Positions 1 to 6,232 are shown, counted from the stretch's first letter. The stretch: DNA of 7,885 nt from Mycobacterium sp. (GCA_018500005.2 JAHBAP020000081.1:1-7885), one strand, 5' to 3'. Notes: generated from the sequence alone by a model not told the origin. Numbers and translations: made by a program.

Positions 1-383
1 AGATCAAACTCGGCGTGCTGCCGGGCATGGGCGGCTCGCAGCGGCTGACCCGCGCCATCGGCAAGGCCAAGGCGATGGACCTGATCCTGACCGGGCGCAA
101 TATCGACGCGGCCGAAGCCGAGCGCAGCGGCCTGGTGTCACGGGTGGTGCCCGCCGACAAGCTCCTCGAGGAGGCCAACGCGGTGGCCACCACCATCTCG
201 CAGATGTCGCGGTCGGCCGCGCGGATGGCCAAGGAAGCGGTCAACCGCGCCTTCGAGTCCTCCCTGACCGAGGGACTGCTCTACGAGCGCCGACTTTTCC
301 ACTCGGCCTTCGCCACCGATGATCAGACCGAGGGGATGGCGGCCTTCACCGAGAAACGCGCCCCCAACTTCACCCACCGATAG
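1..383 (+). CDS. echA8: Enoyl-CoA hydratase, C-terminal part (EchA8-type crotonase)
   Basis: This is the 3' part of a crotonase-superfamily gene whose start lies before the window; the first whole codon is at base 3. Enoyl-CoA hydratases add water across trans-2-enoyl-CoA in beta-oxidation, in the cytoplasm. The visible part begins [17 protein letters not shown], which matches the classic segment just after the second catalytic glutamate of rat mitochondrial hydratase (PEILLGTIPGAGGTQRL, Glu164). The two bases before this codon, AG, fit GAG, so the catalytic Glu codon is probably cut by the window edge. The rest follows the family to its end, including a GLVSRVV segment, an [11 protein letters not shown] helix, [13 protein letters not shown] and the closing EKRAPNF. 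The close match to a true hydratase argues against a crotonase of another function. The next gene starts 11 bases downstream on the same strand, so they probably form one transcript. The symbol rests on sequence type and synteny recalled from M. tuberculosis Rv1070c. Confidence 0.9.
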   Translation, partial: IKLGVLPGMGGSQRLTRAIGKAKAMDLILTGRNIDAAEAERSGLVSRVVPADKLLEEANAVATTISQMSRSAARMAKEAVNRAFESSLTEGLLYERRLFHSAFATDDQTEGMAAFTEKRAPNFTHR

Positions 384-394
384 GCTGCCGTTTC

Positions 395-2083
395 GTGACT
401 GTCACCGACATCGGACCCGCGCCCGCGAAACCCGAGGACTTCAAACCGGATTGGTGGCGACGGCGCTACACGTTCACCGGGACCGCGGTGGGCCTGCTGT
501 TCGTGCTGTTGTCGATGACCCCGTCGTTGCTACCGCGCGGCCCGTTGTTCCAGGGCATCGTCAGCGGTGCGGCCGGCGCCATCGGGTATTCCCTCGGCGT
601 CTTCGCGGTGTGGCTCGTGCGGTTCATGCAGTCCAAGCCGAGCAGTCCGCCCGCACCGCGCAGGGCGTGGGTGATGCTGATGCTGGTCGGCGCCCTGGCG
701 GTACTGCTGGGCGTGGTGTACTTCCACTACTGGCAGGACCATGTCCGCGATCTTTTCGGCGTGCCAAGGCTCCAGTGGTACAACTACATTCAGGCCGCGC
801 TGCTTTCGGTCGTTCTGCTTTTCGTCTTCGTCGAGATCGGCCAGCTCATCGGCCGGCTGGTGCGCTTCCTGTCTCGACAGCTGGGTCGCATTGCACCGCC
901 GCGGGTCTCGTTCGTCGTCACCGTGGTCGTGCTGCTGTCCGTTGGGATCGCCGTCCTCAACGGTGTGGTGGTTCGTGGCACCATGAGCCTGCTGAACAAG
1001 ACCTTCTCGGCAGTCAATGACGAGATGGATCCGAACCTGCCGGCCCCGACCACGGCGCTGCGGTCAGGCGGGCCGGGTTCGCTGACCTCGTGGGCGTCGC
1101 TGGGCCATCAGGGCCGGATCTTCCTGCACGGCGGGCCCACCGTGGCCCAGCTGTCCGAGTTCAACAAAGCGCCCGCCACCGAGCCGATCCGGGCCTACGC
1201 AGGATTGCACTCCGCCGATGGAATCCGGGCCACCGCGGAGATGGCCGCCAAAGAGTTGGAACGCGCCGGCGGCCTCAAGCGCAAGGTGATCGCGGTCGCG
1301 ACGACCACCGGCACCGGCTGGATCAACGCCTCCGAGGCCGACTCGCTGGAGTACATGTACAACGGCGACACCGCCATCGTCAGCATGCAGTACTCGTTCC
1401 TGCCTAGTTGGCTGTCGTTCCTGGTGGACAAGGAGAATGCCCGCCAGGCCGGGGAGGCACTCTTCGAGGCGGTTGACGAGAAGGTGCGCGCACTGCCCGA
1501 AGCGCAGCGCCCCAAAATCGTGGTGTTCGGCGAGAGCCTCGGCTCCTTCGGCGGCGAAGCGCCATTCCTGAGGCCCAACAACATCATTGCCCGCACCAAC
1601 GGCGCGCTGTTCTCCGGGCCGACGTTCAACAACACCATGCGCGACTACATCACCGAGAACCGCGATGCCGGTTCGCCGGAATGGCTACCGATCTTCGACG
1701 ACGGCACCAACGTCCGTTTCGCCGCACGCGCGGAAGACCTCAGCCGTCCGGATTCTGCCTGGGGCCGCCCCAAGATCGCCTACCTTCAGCATGCTTCCGA
1801 CCCGATCGCGTGGTGGACTCCAGAGTTGCTCTTCGCCGAGCCGGATTGGCTTCGGGAGCCGCGCGGCTACGACGTCTCGGACGACATGAAGTGGATACCG
1901 GTGGTGACGTTCCTCCAAGTCGCCGCCGACATGGCGGTTGCCGTCAATGTTCCCGACGGCCACGGCCACCATTACGTCAAGGACGTGGTCAACGCCTGGG
2001 CGGCGGTACTGCAGCCGCCAGGCTGGACTCCGGAAAAGACCGAAGTTCTGCGGGGTCGGGTGACACAGGACTACGCGCAGTAG
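395..2083 (+). CDS. Membrane-anchored alpha/beta hydrolase (Abhydrolase_9 / DUF2319 family, Rv1069c-like)
   Basis: A 562-residue protein of unknown substrate. The N-terminal third has five hydrophobic segments, at about residues 28-46, 53-77, 91-112, 130-152 and 171-193. A long soluble domain follows. It carries a nucleophile elbow, GESLG, with Ser381; a likely acid, Asp469, in HASDP; and a C-terminal histidine cluster GHGHH (His523, 525 and 526) that should supply the catalytic His. This layout matches the two-part Abhydrolase_9_N plus Abhydrolase_9 family that is common in mycobacteria. The role is inferred to be an ester or lipid hydrolase at the membrane; nothing in the sequence fixes the substrate. 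The GTG at 395 gives MTVTDIG; no strong Shine-Dalgarno is seen, but the gap of 11 bases after echA8 suggests co-transcription. The last 95 bases overlap the 3' end of the minus-strand rhodanese gene. The fold and family are firm; the exact catalytic His is uncertain. Confidence 0.9.
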   Translation: MTVTDIGPAPAKPEDFKPDWWRRRYTFTGTAVGLLFVLLSMTPSLLPRGPLFQGIVSGAAGAIGYSLGVFAVWLVRFMQSKPSSPPAPRRAWVMLMLVGALAVLLGVVYFHYWQDHVRDLFGVPRLQWYNYIQAALLSVVLLFVFVEIGQLIGRLVRFLSRQLGRIAPPRVSFVVTVVVLLSVGIAVLNGVVVRGTMSLLNKTFSAVNDEMDPNLPAPTTALRSGGPGSLTSWASLGHQGRIFLHGGPTVAQLSEFNKAPATEPIRAYAGLHSADGIRATAEMAAKELERAGGLKRKVIAVATTTGTGWINASEADSLEYMYNGDTAIVSMQYSFLPSWLSFLVDKENARQAGEALFEAVDEKVRALPEAQRPKIVVFGESLGSFGGEAPFLRPNNIIARTNGALFSGPTFNNTMRDYITENRDAGSPEWLPIFDDGTNVRFAARAEDLSRPDSAWGRPKIAYLQHASDPIAWWTPELLFAEPDWLREPRGYDVSDDMKWIPVVTFLQVAADMAVAVNVPDGHGHHYVKDVVNAWAAVLQPPGWTPEKTEVLRGRVTQDYAQ

Positions 2084-2462
2084 CCAACACCGGGAGCAGG
2101 CCTTCGACGGCCAGGGCCTGGTAACCGCCGATCACATCGGTGGACCGGTGCAGTCCCAATTCCTGCAGGGCGGCGGCGGCCAGGCTGGACGTGTAACCCT
2201 GCGAGCACACCACGACCCACTCCACGTCGTCGCCGACCGCCTGCAGCAGCCGGGCATCGCTGGTGGGGTCGCAACGCCACTCCAGAACGTTGCGCTCGAT
2301 CACCAGCGCCGCCGGCAGCGGTCCTTCGAACGCACGCTGGGAAGCCGGCCGGATGTCGATCAGGACGGCACCCCGGGCCAGCGCGTCGGGTACCTCGGTT
2401 GCCGTCAGTCGGCACAGACCCGACCGGGCAAGGGCCAGCATCGCATCGACACGGCTGGTCAT
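1989..2462 (-). CDS. Single-domain rhodanese-like sulfurtransferase
   Basis: A 157-residue protein with one rhodanese domain. Such proteins carry sulfane sulfur on an active-site cysteine as a persulfide. The N-terminal half has LIDIRPASQRAFEGPLP (Asp36, Arg38), the usual early rhodanese motif. The active-site loop is CSQGYTSS with Cys86, in the expected place after a hydrophobic strand (WVVV), followed by the helix SLAAAALQELG and then VIGGYQAL. The ATG at 2460-2462 is preceded by GGAGAA with eight bases of spacing. It lies one base beyond the stop of the cysteine dioxygenase gene, so the two are almost certainly co-transcribed and probably translationally coupled. Residues after about 125 lie beyond the domain core and include a proline- and alanine-rich tail that is antisense to the end of the hydrolase gene. 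The sulfur donor and acceptor are unknown; the pairing suggests cysteine-derived sulfur. It resembles M. tuberculosis Rv1066 by position. Confidence 0.85.
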   Translation of the reverse strand: MTSRVDAMLALARSGLCRLTATEVPDALARGAVLIDIRPASQRAFEGPLPAALVIERNVLEWRCDPTSDARLLQAVGDDVEWVVVCSQGYTSSLAAAALQELGLHRSTDVIGGYQALAVEGLLPVLATARSPVSPDPAELRSFPESSLAAAVPPPRR

Positions 2463-2463
2463 C

Positions 2464-2985
2464 TCAGATCTTCTCCGGTTCGTCGGTGAGTTCGGTATGA
2501 GTGCGGCGCAGGGTCCGCCGATCGGTGATCTCGTAATAGGACATCGCGGTCAGCGGCGGCGAGTAGGCATGGACGCTCAGCGCCGCGTCACGGGTACCGG
2601 TACCCATTCCGACGTCATGCACCCAACCCAGCGGGAAGGCCGCCTGATCCCCGGCCTCCAGGCGACGAAGGCGCAAACCTTCTCCAGCCCAACGGTATTC
2701 GTTGAGCACGCCGTCGAGTACCGTGAGCGCCCCCAGTGAGCCGGCGTGGTCGTGCAGTTCGGTGGTATGCCCGGCCGCCCAACTGATAAGCCACACGTCG
2801 ACTTCACCGTCGGAGTGCAGCCGGGTGTACCAACGGCAATCGTTCGGCAGCCCGTCGTCCGGCAACAGGTGGTCGAAGTTACCGTCGAGGAAGCCCTCGG
2901 CGTAGTGGTCTGTCGCGTACAGCAGATCGGGCAGACGCAGGCGGGTAGGGCGGGACGAAGCGGAAAGCAGCGATGCAGAAACCAC
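2464..2985 (-). CDS. Cysteine dioxygenase, type I (Rv1065-like)
   Basis: A 173-residue cupin of the CDO_I family. Cysteine dioxygenase uses mononuclear Fe(II) and O2 to oxidise L-cysteine to cysteine sulfinate. The three-histidine iron site is visible: His78 and His80 in ELHDHAGS, and His123 in GWVHDVGM. The Ser-His-Tyr triad of the family is present as Ser137, His139 and Tyr141 in SVHAYSPPL. Arg55 in WYTRLHSD lines up with rat Arg60, which binds the cysteine carboxylate, so this looks like an Arg-type (cysteine) rather than a Gln-type (3-mercaptopropionate) enzyme. The position of rat Cys93, which forms the Cys-Tyr crosslink, is Gly85 here, as is usual in bacterial members. Translation starts at a GTG preceded by GGGAG at seven bases. 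The gene leads a two-gene unit with the rhodanese and is divergent from lpqV. Confidence 0.9.
   Translation of the reverse strand: MVSASLLSASSRPTRLRLPDLLYATDHYAEGFLDGNFDHLLPDDGLPNDCRWYTRLHSDGEVDVWLISWAAGHTTELHDHAGSLGALTVLDGVLNEYRWAGEGLRLRRLEAGDQAAFPLGWVHDVGMGTGTRDAALSVHAYSPPLTAMSYYEITDRRTLRRTHTELTDEPEKI
2471..2476 (-). promoter_or_regulatory. Ribosome binding site of the rhodanese gene
   Basis: On the minus strand the sequence reads GGAGAA, then eight bases, then the ATG at 2460-2462. The site lies inside the last codons of the cysteine dioxygenase gene, whose stop is one base from the start codon. This supports the chosen start and translational coupling. Confidence 0.65.
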
Positions 2986-2992
2986 GGTGGAA

Positions 2993-2997
2993 CTCCC
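2993..2997 (-). promoter_or_regulatory. Ribosome binding site deciding the GTG start of cysteine dioxygenase
   Basis: The minus strand reads GGGAG, then seven bases (TTCCACC), then GTG at 2983-2985. The spacing is good and no ATG is available nearby in frame, so the GTG is the preferred start. Confidence 0.6.
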
Positions 2998-3013
2998 GGG
3001 GAGAAGGAACGAA

Positions 3014-3052
3014 TCAGGCCGAGGTCAGGCCCGACAACTCTCCTGAATCAGG
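3014..3052. promoter_or_regulatory. TCAGG half-site cluster with one small palindrome (possible operator)
   Basis: Three TCAGG copies on the plus strand begin at 3014, 3025 and 3048, that is 11 and 23 bases apart, close to one and two helical turns. The last copy is half of a perfect odd palindrome, CCTGA-A-TCAGG, at 3042-3052. The cluster lies between the divergent cysteine dioxygenase and lpqV starts. Its position and phasing suggest a regulator-binding site, but no regulator is identified and short repeats of this kind also arise by chance. Confidence 0.3.
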
Positions 3053-3082
3053 GGATGCTCCATCACGGCGGGAATTGTTGCA

Positions 3083-3088
3083 TAGATT
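3083..3088 (+). promoter_or_regulatory. Candidate -10 element of lpqV (leaderless or very short leader)
   Basis: TAGATT fits the mycobacterial -10 pattern TAnnnT and lies in an AT-rich patch within GC-rich DNA. The lpqV ATG starts eight bases after its last base, about where transcription would begin, so the mRNA may be leaderless. There is no convincing Shine-Dalgarno before this ATG, which agrees. No clear -35 is seen, as is common in mycobacteria. Confidence 0.4.
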
Positions 3089-3095
3089 GACCTCC

Positions 3096-3536
3096 ATGCT
3101 GAGCACACGAGACCTCCTCCGGTTCGGCGCCGCCCTGGCGGGCAGCACCGCCATTCTGTTGACGGGCTGTTCGAAGGACAGCGTGGAGAAGGCTGAGGGA
3201 GCGCCCTCGGCCGCCCCCTCAGCGGCCCCTGAACAACCGGCCGCTGTGCCGGGCGACGGGCCGATCGGCATCTCAGCCGCCGGCGTCACCACCCGGATAG
3301 ACGAGCCGGCGCAGTCCACCGAAGAGCAGTACGCGCAGTCCTGCCTGGCCACCAAGGCATGGATGGACGGCAAGGGCGGCGATCCGCACACCCTCGTCGA
3401 GCCCTATCTCAAGGACCTGCAGTCGACGAAGGACCCCGGCCCTTCAACCTTCAACAAGACGTGGGCCGAACTGAGTCAACCCCAGCAGGCCGCGGTGATC
3501 ATCGCGGTGAAGGCCGCCGCCGACGGCGGCTGTTGA
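3096..3536 (+). CDS. lpqV: Lipoprotein LpqV
   Basis: A 146-residue secreted lipoprotein. The chosen ATG gives a compact signal peptide: Arg5 and Arg9 near the N terminus, a hydrophobic stretch from about residue 10 to 22, and the lipobox LTGC with Cys25 as the lipidated residue. Starting at the upstream in-frame ATG at 2973 would add 41 polar residues, spoil the signal peptide and overlap the divergent gene, so it was rejected. After Cys25 comes a linker rich in Ala, Pro and Ser to about residue 55, then a small domain with Cys83 and a C-terminal Cys146 that could form a disulfide outside the membrane. The function is unknown. The name follows the lipoprotein type, length and position next to the patatin and dioxygenase genes, as recalled for M. 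tuberculosis Rv1064c. The patatin gene follows after 66 bases on the same strand. Confidence 0.85.
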   Translation: MLSTRDLLRFGAALAGSTAILLTGCSKDSVEKAEGAPSAAPSAAPEQPAAVPGDGPIGISAAGVTTRIDEPAQSTEEQYAQSCLATKAWMDGKGGDPHTLVEPYLKDLQSTKDPGPSTFNKTWAELSQPQQAAVIIAVKAAADGGC

Positions 3537-3602
3537 GCCCGCAGCGGGATTCAGAATCAGGCCGACCGAAACTGCCGCGACCGCGCCGATGACAATAGGT
3601 TC

Positions 3603-4550
3603 ATGGCCAAACGGGTAGCCCTGGCGCTGGGCAGCGGCGGCGCGCGGGGATACGCCCATATCGGCGTCATCAATGAACTGCGCGACCGCGGCTACGAGGT
3701 CGTCGGGATCGCAGGTTCCTCGATGGGCGCTCTGGTGGGCGGTTTGTTCGCCGCCGGGTCGCTAGACGAGTTCACCCAGTGGGCCAGGACCCTGACCGGC
3801 CCGGCCATGCTGAGGCTGCTCGACCCGTCCATCTCAGCGCCCGGGGTGTTGCGGGCCGGCAAGATCCTCGACGCGGTACGCGACATCGTCGGCGATGTCG
3901 CCATCGAGGAGCTCCCCATCCCCTACACCGCGGTCACCACGGACCTGATCGCCGGCAAATCGGTGTGGTTACAGCGCGGCCCACTGGACGAGGCTATCCG
4001 CGCGTCGATAGCGATTCCGGGGATGATCGCACCCCATGTCGTCGACGGACGGATCCTGGCCGACGGGGGAATCCTCGATCCGCTGCCGATCGCACCGATC
4101 GCGGCGACCAACGCCGAGCTCACCGTCGCGGTGAGCGTCTCGGGAATGGACGCCGACGTCGCCGACGACGAAGTCAGGCCCACCCGTGAGCGGCTGAATC
4201 GATTGTGGCGCAGCACCTCTGCCCTTCTCGACCGATTCGGCACCGGGGCGGCGCCATTCGACATCGCCGATATCGACGCCGAGGAGACCGGAGCGGTCGA
4301 CGAATTCGGCGACGCCGAGCGAGCCGCCCAGATGCCCAAGCTCCGCAGCTTCGCGGTGATGATGCGCACCATCGATATCGCACAGGCGGCGCTGGCGCGC
4401 CACCAGATGGCGGCCTATCCCCCGGACATCCTCATCGAGGTGCCGCGGACCGCGTGCCGCAGCCTGGACTTCCACCGGGCCGGCGAGTTGATCGCCCTGG
4501 GGCACGAACTGGCCGCCCGCGCACTGGACCGCGTCGATCGCGAGGGGTAG
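3603..4550 (+). CDS. Patatin-like phospholipase (RssA/NTE type, Rv1063c-like)
   Basis: A 315-residue patatin-domain protein. These enzymes are lipid acyl hydrolases with a Ser-Asp dyad. All three family signatures are visible: the oxyanion loop GSGGARG at residues 10-16 followed by YAHIGV, the nucleophile elbow GSSMG with Ser40, and the catalytic aspartate Asp154 in ADGGILDPLP. The patatin fold fills the first two thirds. The rest contains a longer, acidic and variable stretch (about residues 180-240) and a C-terminal part with LIEVPRTACRSLDFHRAGELIALG. There is no signal peptide, so it is probably cytoplasmic or membrane-associated; the substrate is likely a phospholipid or other acyl ester but is not determined by the sequence. 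The ATG at 3603 lacks a strong Shine-Dalgarno but begins exactly at the family N terminus (MAKRVALALGSGG). A small membrane-protein gene starts nine bases after the stop. Confidence 0.92.
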   Translation: MAKRVALALGSGGARGYAHIGVINELRDRGYEVVGIAGSSMGALVGGLFAAGSLDEFTQWARTLTGPAMLRLLDPSISAPGVLRAGKILDAVRDIVGDVAIEELPIPYTAVTTDLIAGKSVWLQRGPLDEAIRASIAIPGMIAPHVVDGRILADGGILDPLPIAPIAATNAELTVAVSVSGMDADVADDEVRPTRERLNRLWRSTSALLDRFGTGAAPFDIADIDAEETGAVDEFGDAERAAQMPKLRSFAVMMRTIDIAQAALARHQMAAYPPDILIEVPRTACRSLDFHRAGELIALGHELAARALDRVDREG

Positions 4551-4559
4551 GCAGTAGTT

Positions 4560-4811
4560 ATGGCCCTGACGACCCTGCGAGACGTCCTGATCTGGTCCCT
4601 GGTTTTCAACTACGTCATCCTGCTGGTGTGGTTCGGGGCCCTGGTCCTGGCCCATGACCGGATCTACCGGCTGCACACCCGCTGGTTTGCGCTGTCGCGG
4701 GAGTCGTTCGACGCCATCCACTACGGCGGGATGGCCGCCTACAAGATCGGCGTTCTCCTGTTCAACCTCGCACCCCTGGTCGCCATACTGATCGCGACCA
4801 GGGGCGGATAG
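4560..4811 (+). CDS. Small two-helix membrane protein (DUF6868-like)
   Basis: An 83-residue protein with two hydrophobic segments, at about residues 10-30 and 61-79. Between them lies a conserved-looking polar stretch, HDRIYRLHTRWFALSRESFDAIHYGGMAAYK. It resembles the small bacterial proteins I know as DUF6868, which share the pattern AHDxIYRLHxRWFxLSxExFDAIHYxGMAxYK; this assignment is from memory. No function is known. It starts nine bases after the patatin stop, so it is probably co-transcribed and perhaps works with that enzyme at the membrane. A GAGGGG run at the patatin stop codon is about 12 bases from the ATG and may serve as a distant ribosome site. The stop is only four bases from the stop of the convergent aldehyde dehydrogenase gene. 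Confidence 0.82.
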   Translation: MALTTLRDVLIWSLVFNYVILLVWFGALVLAHDRIYRLHTRWFALSRESFDAIHYGGMAAYKIGVLLFNLAPLVAILIATRGG

Positions 4812-4815
4812 TTGA

Positions 4816-6159
4816 TCAGCCCTTGCGGATCAGCTTTTTGTTGACGAACTCGTCGATGCCGAACCGGCCGAGTTCGCGGCCGAAGCCGGACCGCTTGACA
4901 CCGCCGAAAGGCAGCTCCACGCCGTCGGCTTCGACGACGTTGACAAACACCATGCCGGCGTCGATCCGCTCGGCGACCCGGTCCGCCTGCTCCGGGTCCG
5001 TGGTGAAGAGGTAGGAACCCAGGCCGAACGGGATGTCGTTGGCCAACTCGATCGCCTCGTCCTCGGAATTGACCTTGTAGACCTGCGCGACCGGGCCGAA
5101 GAGTTCCTCCCGGTAGGTCGGCGAGTCCTTGGTGACACCGGTGAGGATCCCGGGCGGGAAGAAGGCACCGTTGCGCTCACCCTTGGTGGCCAGTTTCGCA
5201 CCCGCCGCGACTGCGGCGTCGACCTGCCGGGCGAGGTTCTGCGCGGCAGCCTGCGACGACAACGGGGACAAATCCTCTGCTGCGGCAAGCACCTTCGCGG
5301 TGAACTTCTCGAGGAACTCGTCGTAGAGCTTCGCATCGACGATGATGCGCTTGGCGGCGTTGCAGGCCTGGCCGGTGTTGCCCATGCGCGCAGCGACGGC
5401 GGCGTCGACGGTGGCGTCCAGGTCGTCGGTGCTGAACACGATGAACGGATCCGATCCGCCCAGTTCGAGCACGACCTTCTTCAGGTTTCGCCCGGCGATC
5501 TCGGCGACCGCGGCCCCGGCGCGCTCCGAACCGGTCAAAGAGACACCCTGGATCCGCGGGTCGGCGATGGCCGCCGCGATCTGCTCATTGGTCGCGTAAA
5601 CGTTGACGTAAGCGCCTTCGGGGAAACCGGCGTCCAGGAAGATCTTCTGCAGAGCCTCCGCCGATTCCGGGCACTGCGGCGCGTGCTTGAGCACGACGGT
5701 GTTGCCCAAGGTCAGGTTGGGGCCGGCGAACCGGGCCACCTGATACTCCGGGAAGTTCCACGGCATGATGCCCAGGATCACCCCGACCGGCCGGCGCACG
5801 ATGACGGCACTGCCCTCACCGGCGAGCAACTCGATCGGCTCGTCGGCCAGGAACGCCTCGGCGTTGTCGGCGTAGAACTCGTAGATGGCGGCGCTGAAGT
5901 CGATCTCGCCGAGCGCCTCTGCCAGCGGCTTGCCCATCTCGCGCTGCATGATCTCGGCCAGTTGCTCGCGACGTTCGGTGTGCAGTTCGCCGACCCGCCG
6001 GGTCAAGGCCGCCCGCTGGGCCACGGTGGACTTCACCGACCACTCCCGGTAGGCCTTGTCTGCCGCGGCGATCGCGTTCTCCATGTCGGCGTCGGTGGCG
6101 GTGGGGTACTCGCTCAGCACCTCGCCGGTCGCCGGATTCGTTACCGCGTACATGCTCAT
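4816..6159 (-). CDS. NAD(P)-dependent aldehyde dehydrogenase, succinate-semialdehyde type
   Basis: An aldehyde dehydrogenase of the GabD/Sad group, which oxidises short semialdehydes such as succinic semialdehyde to the acid. The open frame runs to 6213, and residues here are numbered from that Met. Catalytic features are all present: Asn153 in MPWNFP, cofactor-binding Lys176 in LKHAP, general base Glu250 in LELGGSDPF and nucleophile Cys284 in NTGQACNAAKR. The C terminus LPFGGVKRSGFGRELG is typical of the group. I chose Met19 (ATG at 6157-6159, MSMYAVTNPATGE) because GAGG lies six bases upstream and the family starts near NPATGE; Met17 and Met21 are alternatives and Met1 adds an unlikely acidic leader. 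This gives 447 residues. The loop after the catalytic domain reads AAAEDLSPLSS and lacks the usual GDP-rich stretch, about nine to ten residues. The gene is divergent from the glutaryl-CoA dehydrogenase gene, so glutarate semialdehyde is another plausible substrate. Confidence 0.9.
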   Translation of the reverse strand: MSMYAVTNPATGEVLSEYPTATDADMENAIAAADKAYREWSVKSTVAQRAALTRRVGELHTERREQLAEIMQREMGKPLAEALGEIDFSAAIYEFYADNAEAFLADEPIELLAGEGSAVIVRRPVGVILGIMPWNFPEYQVARFAGPNLTLGNTVVLKHAPQCPESAEALQKIFLDAGFPEGAYVNVYATNEQIAAAIADPRIQGVSLTGSERAGAAVAEIAGRNLKKVVLELGGSDPFIVFSTDDLDATVDAAVAARMGNTGQACNAAKRIIVDAKLYDEFLEKFTAKVLAAAEDLSPLSSQAAAQNLARQVDAAVAAGAKLATKGERNGAFFPPGILTGVTKDSPTYREELFGPVAQVYKVNSEDEAIELANDIPFGLGSYLFTTDPEQADRVAERIDAGMVFVNVVEADGVELPFGGVKRSGFGRELGRFGIDEFVNKKLIRKG

Positions 6160-6165
6160 TGCCAT

Positions 6166-6169
6166 CCTC
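6166..6169 (-). promoter_or_regulatory. Ribosome binding site deciding the aldehyde dehydrogenase start
   Basis: The minus strand reads CCGAGG, then ATGGCA, then ATG. The GAGG touches the first ATG (6163-6165) but is six bases from the second (6157-6159), so the second is the better start. A third in-frame ATG at 6151-6153 is 12 bases away. Confidence 0.45.
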
Positions 6170-6232
6170 GGGTCGTCGTCGTCAGTCGGGGCCAAGGATG
6201 CCACTGACCGCATACCCTGGCGTTAGACACTG

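Noticed and set aside
319..1020. 233-codon plus-strand open frame overlapping echA8 and the hydrolase gene
   Set aside because: Arg- and Pro-rich translation in the wrong frame of two recognisable genes.
2973..3095. Upstream in-frame ATG extending lpqV by 41 residues
   Set aside because: It would bury the signal peptide behind a polar stretch and overlap the divergent dioxygenase start; the ATG at 3096 gives a proper lipoprotein signal.
3539..3549. CCCGC-A-GCGGG after lpqV as a terminator
   Set aside because: The loop would be one to three bases, the stem is short and no T run follows.
3011..3565. Exact 12-base repeat GAATCAGGCCGA at 3011-3022 and 3554-3565 flanking lpqV
   Set aside because: It looked like an insertion scar, but one or two 12-base matches are expected by chance in a window this size, and lpqV is at its expected syntenic place.
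3969..4721. Long 250-codon open frame on the minus strand
   Set aside because: It lies antisense to the patatin and small membrane-protein genes, has low-complexity composition and no recognisable domain. Long antisense frames are expected in GC-rich DNA.
4814..4840. GATCAGC repeat followed by TTTTT as a plus-strand terminator
   Set aside because: The repeat is direct rather than inverted, so no stable hairpin forms, and the bases are the last codons of the minus-strand dehydrogenase.
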